A DNA stretch of 64,000 nucleotides from Archilochus colubris (taxonomy: Eukaryota; Chordata; Aves; Apodiformes; Trochilidae): contig CM041084.1 of NCBI GenBank assembly GCA_023079485.1, positions 131,483,792 through 131,547,791 on the forward strand, given 5' to 3'. Each line of letters begins with the position of its first letter. The first letter of the stretch is position 1. A program made the position numbers and the translations under genes. Shown here in pieces: positions 63,780 to 64,000 of this stretch. Under the pieces are notes generated by a model, which made no database searches, had not been told where the DNA came from, and saw only the letters and a list, made by a program, of their open reading frames with translations.

Positions 63780-63870
63780 GGGGTTTTTTTTGTTTTTTTG
63801 TGGTGTTTTTTTTTTTAAGTTTTGGGGTTTTTGTGGTTTTTTTGTTTGGTTTTTGTTTTTTTTCTTTTGG
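63780..63870 (+). repeat. 91-bp T/G-rich low-complexity tract
   Basis: Long T runs with GGGG, GTGGTG and GTTTGG interruptions; the longest such tract in the window. It produces a meaningless Lys/Thr/Pro-rich frame on the minus strand. Confidence 0.85.
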
Positions 63871-64000
63871 CATAGTATGATTATGGGAAAGAAGAGAATG
63901 AGAAAGGAAATGAAACCTATTTAAACATTTACTATCCCAACTGGAAGATGGACAGAACAGCAGAATTAAATTGAAAAGCCTGGCTGTGTAGGTCTGGTTA

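Larger units (their letters stand above)
36561..64000 (+). other. RIMS2: RIMS2 intron, 5' part (27.4 kb, partial)
   Basis: Intron downstream of exon B, running off the window. I looked for the next RIM2 exon (Arg/Ser-rich sequence following the SDR junction) among the translated open frames and saw none. Only two CR1 copies are recognisable, both before 45.1 kb; the remainder has microsatellites and unassigned AT-rich DNA. Confidence 0.85.
61332..64000. other. intronic stretch, nothing recognised beyond simple repeats
   Basis: AT-rich intron to the window end, with T/G-rich tracts at 62305-62345 and 63780-63870 and a small 19-bp tandem at 63168-63200. No exon was recognised. Confidence 0.6.

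Overview
This is vertebrate nuclear DNA, almost certainly from a bird. The DNA is AT-rich and intron-dominated. It carries many CR1 LINE fragments, several with the avian-type 3' tail of ATTCTATG repeats, and it has no Alu, L1 or other mammalian repeats that I can recognise. No bacterial, phage, CRISPR or operon-like structure is present.

The window lies inside one gene on the + strand: RIMS2, which encodes RIM2, a Rab3-interacting active-zone scaffold of synapses and secretory cells. Two internal coding exons are visible. Exon A (3442-3652) encodes the end of the N-terminal Rab3-binding helix and the first six cysteines of the RIM zinc finger. Exon B (36253-36560) encodes the last two cysteines, the SGAWFY Rab3-contact motif and the start of the variable linker. 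Exon A ends in phase 0 and exon B begins in phase 0, so they join in frame across a 32.6-kb intron. The rest is the 3' end of the preceding intron (1-3441), the 32.6-kb intron (3653-36252), and the first 27.4 kb of the following intron (36561-64000). The promoter, first exon, PDZ and C2 domains lie outside the window.

The introns hold about fourteen recognisable CR1 pieces. Most are antisense to RIMS2. A cluster at 13.4-18.7 kb includes a copy with a 190-codon remnant of reverse transcriptase carrying the FADD motif. Three sense copies lie between 25.5 and 29 kb; one (25561-26092) looks young, with an undamaged C-terminal ORF2 frame and an intact tail. No CR1 was recognised after about 45.0 kb. 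There are also microsatellites: a CTAT array at 44.1 kb and an AACAT array at 46.5 kb. Short minisatellites, A/C- or T/G-rich low-complexity tracts, a G-quadruplex motif and several perfect palindromes complete the list.

I found no previously undescribed genetic system. The more interesting signals are the split zinc finger with a weak, GTAATG-starting second exon, the young CR1, the strand and positional bias of CR1, a let-7-seed-like hairpin next to the young CR1, a sense-strand G4 motif, and a pair of 16-bp palindromes, one containing an E-box.
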